Positions 6,734-6,795 of a stretch of DNA of 6,795 nucleotides are shown here, piece after piece. The stretch comes from Desulfonema limicola. Lineage in GTDB: Bacteria > Desulfobacterota > Desulfobacteria > Desulfobacterales > DYRC01. A model generated the notes under the pieces. It had not been told where the DNA came from, searched no databases, and saw nothing but the letters and a program-made list of their open reading frames with translations. Within the stretch, counting starts at the first letter, position 1; each line of letters starts with the position of its first letter. The position numbers and the translations under genes were made by a program. Where the stretch lies: the NCBI GenBank assembly GCA_020718925.1, contig DYRC01000223.1, forward strand, positions 1 through 6,795, read 5' to 3'.

Positions 6734-6766
6734 CCTGACGATAAGCGTCAAAGGTTTATCGTCAGG
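6734..6766. promoter_or_regulatory. Perfect 11-bp inverted repeat in the leader of MCP-B
   Basis: CCTGACGATAA (6734-6744) and TTATCGTCAGG (6756-6766) are exact reverse complements around an 11-base centre that itself contains CGTCA, so a shorter TGACG/CGTCA hairpin can form instead. It lies 25 bases upstream of the ATG at 6708. No T-run follows on either strand, so it is not a standard intrinsic terminator. It could be an operator, a leader hairpin or a fragment of a dispersed repeat; the window ends too soon to tell. Confidence 0.55.
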
Positions 6767-6795
6767 AGTTACATCGTTGAAAATTAACTCTTATA

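Noticed and set aside
1..6795. CRISPR array, tRNA/rRNA gene, insertion sequence or defence system
   Set aside because: No evenly spaced repeats, no tRNA-like cloverleaf or rRNA sequence, no transposase or nuclease-helicase frame was found on either strand.

Overview
The window holds four complete protein genes, all on the minus strand. In transcription order they are: a methyl-accepting chemotaxis protein (MCP-B, 4936-6708), a Tat-exported amino-acid-type solute-binding protein (3422-4669), a second chemotaxis protein (MCP-A, 1106-3400), and an endonuclease/exonuclease/phosphatase-family protein with an N-terminal membrane anchor (8-925). No RNA gene, CRISPR array, transposase or phage gene was seen. 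No gap exceeds 300 bases; the longest, 4670-4935, holds a repeat and the likely promoter region of the solute-binding protein gene. The organism is probably a motile Gram-negative bacterium of moderate GC content. MCPs with a second HAMP-like module of this type, together with this style of dispersed palindromic repeat, suggest Desulfobacterota (sulfate-reducer-like deltaproteobacteria), but this is inference from family resemblance.

Layout: 6709-6795 is the leader of MCP-B and carries a perfect 11-bp inverted repeat. MCP-B is followed 33 bases later by a roughly 99-bp near-perfect palindrome (4804-4902). Next come a region with a TTGACA box and an imperfect operator-like palindrome, the solute-binding protein gene and, only 21 bases further on, MCP-A. 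A second copy of the palindrome (983-1080) lies 25 bases beyond the MCP-A stop. The phosphatase-family gene is last.

The two chemoreceptors are about 80% identical by hand alignment over roughly 320 C-terminal residues (second HAMP-like module plus signalling hairpin), but their periplasmic sensor domains are unrelated in size and sequence. Both end in a short acidic tail closing with x-F-x-x-Y, which fits the general consensus of CheR/CheB-tethering C-terminal peptides. The solute-binding protein has no transporter permease or ATPase beside it in this window and appears co-transcribed with MCP-A. The simplest reading is a binding protein that feeds ligand occupancy to a receptor, with MCP-B reporting a second input to the same signalling machinery.

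The most noteworthy features are the binding-protein/receptor pair, the shared tethering tail, and the palindrome-within-palindrome repeat placed just after both chemoreceptor genes. None is clearly a new biological system; the repeat and the sensory pairing most deserve follow-up.
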